Positions 4,642-5,128 of a DNA stretch of 5,128 bases are shown here, one piece after another. Under the pieces are notes generated by a model. That model was not told the DNA's origin. It did not search any database and was given only the letters and a program-made list of their open reading frames with translations. This DNA comes from Bacillota bacterium (GTDB lineage: Bacteria > Bacillota > Sulfobacillia > Symbiobacteriales > Symbiobacteriaceae), in contig JAQBPS010000744.1 of NCBI GenBank assembly GCA_028287415.1, forward strand, positions 1-5,128, written 5' to 3'. A program made the position numbers and the translations under genes. Numbering within the stretch: position 1 is the first letter of the stretch; each line of letters begins with the position of its first letter.

Positions 4642-5128
4642 TGAAAGTGGCCGCGGTAATCCCCGCGTATAACGAAGAACTCACCATTGGGGACGTGGTA
4701 TCCACCCTCCGCCAGTGCGAATTGATCGACGAGGTGCTGGTGGTCAGCGACGCCTCTGAGGACCAGACGGCGACCATCGCAAGCGCTGCCGGCGCCCGGG
4801 TGCTCGAGCATGAATCGAATCAGGGCAAGGCCGGTGCCATGAAGACCGGTTTTGAAGCGACCGACGCCAACGTTGTCCTCTTTCTCGATGCGGACCTGAC
4901 AGGCCTGACACCCGCCCACGTCAAGTTGCTGCTGCTCCCGGTTGTCCGGGGCGAGGCCGACATGACGGTGGGCGTCTTTGACGACGGCCGCAGGGCCACC
5001 GACCTGGCCCAACTCGTGGCCCCGTACCTGTCCGGCCAGCGCGCCGTCCGCCGCGAGATCATGGCGGACATGTTCCGCCACTCGCCCGATGCGGACGTGA
5101 GCCGCTTCGGCATCGAGGTGGCACTGAC
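4641..5128 (+). CDS. Family 2 glycosyltransferase, N-terminal part (3' end outside window)
   Basis: The first 162 residues are visible. They show the GT-A fold of glycosyltransferase family 2: the N-terminal strand and nucleotide loop VAAVIPAYNEE (3-13), the VVSDASEDQT segment (34-43) with D37, NQGKAGAMKTGFEA (60-73), and the metal-binding DxD as D83-A84-D85. GQRAVRREIM follows near residues 130-140, resembling the acceptor-side region of bacterial dolichol-phosphate-mannose-synthase-like and polyprenyl-glycosyltransferase-like enzymes. It probably moves a sugar from a nucleotide donor to a lipid or polysaccharide acceptor at the cytoplasmic face of the membrane; donor and acceptor are unknown. 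No membrane segment is visible so far. The ATG at 4641 follows GGAGGT (4627-4632) by 8 nt, and a stop codon just upstream in frame (4632-4634) rules out an earlier start. It overlaps the small ORF by one base. Confidence 0.93.
   Translation, partial: MKVAAVIPAYNEELTIGDVVSTLRQCELIDEVLVVSDASEDQTATIASAAGARVLEHESNQGKAGAMKTGFEATDANVVLFLDADLTGLTPAHVKLLLLPVVRGEADMTVGVFDDGRRATDLAQLVAPYLSGQRAVRREIMADMFRHSPDADVSRFGIEVAL

Noticed and set aside
4274..5081. Two overlapping minus-strand frames of 167 codons across the promoter region and glycosyltransferase
   Set aside because: The + strand carries unmistakable family 2 glycosyltransferase motifs; the antisense frames show no recognisable domain.
4549..5128. 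Small Cys-rich ORF plus family 2 glycosyltransferase as a glycocin (S-glycosylated bacteriocin) pair
   Set aside because: The peptide lacks a leader with a double-Gly cleavage site, no transporter or protease is present, and the enzyme looks like a general polyprenol-type glycosyltransferase.

Overview
The window comes from a GC-rich bacterium that uses GTG and TTG as well as ATG starts and has strong AGGAGG-type ribosome binding sites. An archaeal/eukaryotic-type prolyl-tRNA synthetase, an apparent forespore sigma-G-type promoter and Bacillus-like rho-independent terminators fit a high-GC, endospore-forming Firmicute such as the Symbiobacterium group. That assignment is inference; no marker gene proves it. 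All supported genes lie on the + strand.

Layout. Positions 1-816 hold the C-terminal part of prolyl-tRNA synthetase, closed by a hairpin terminator. Positions 931-1893 encode a predicted surface lipoprotein. It has a helical N-terminal region, a low-complexity Gly/Ala/Thr/Lys repeat spacer and a C-terminal cupredoxin domain with a complete type 1 copper ligand set (H266, C302, H307, M312). Positions 1966-3660 encode a 564-residue thiamine-diphosphate enzyme resembling pyruvate oxidase (PoxB) and acetolactate synthase, with a Pro/Ala-rich linker where codon usage changes sharply. Positions 3735-4280 encode an unrecognised 181-residue protein made of six 14-residue Gln-rich coiled-coil units and six GGMA-type hexapeptides. 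Its promoter region matches the sigma-G consensus and overlaps the stop codon of the enzyme gene. Positions 4281-4441 hold three successive inverted repeats, the last a very good terminator. Positions 4441-4640 are AT-richer and hold a possible promoter, a possible 30-codon Cys-rich small ORF and an 8-bp inverted repeat. Positions 4641-5128 are the start of a family 2 glycosyltransferase that runs off the window.

How the genes relate. The synthetase is a separate transcription unit. The lipoprotein and the thiamine-diphosphate enzyme are close (72 bp, no terminator seen) and could be co-transcribed; a redox link between them is possible but unproven. The repeat protein may be read from its own sporulation promoter. 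The glycosyltransferase begins a new unit and may be translationally coupled to the small ORF. The least explained parts are the repeat protein with its promoter, the small ORF before the glycosyltransferase, and the domain-linked codon switch in the enzyme.
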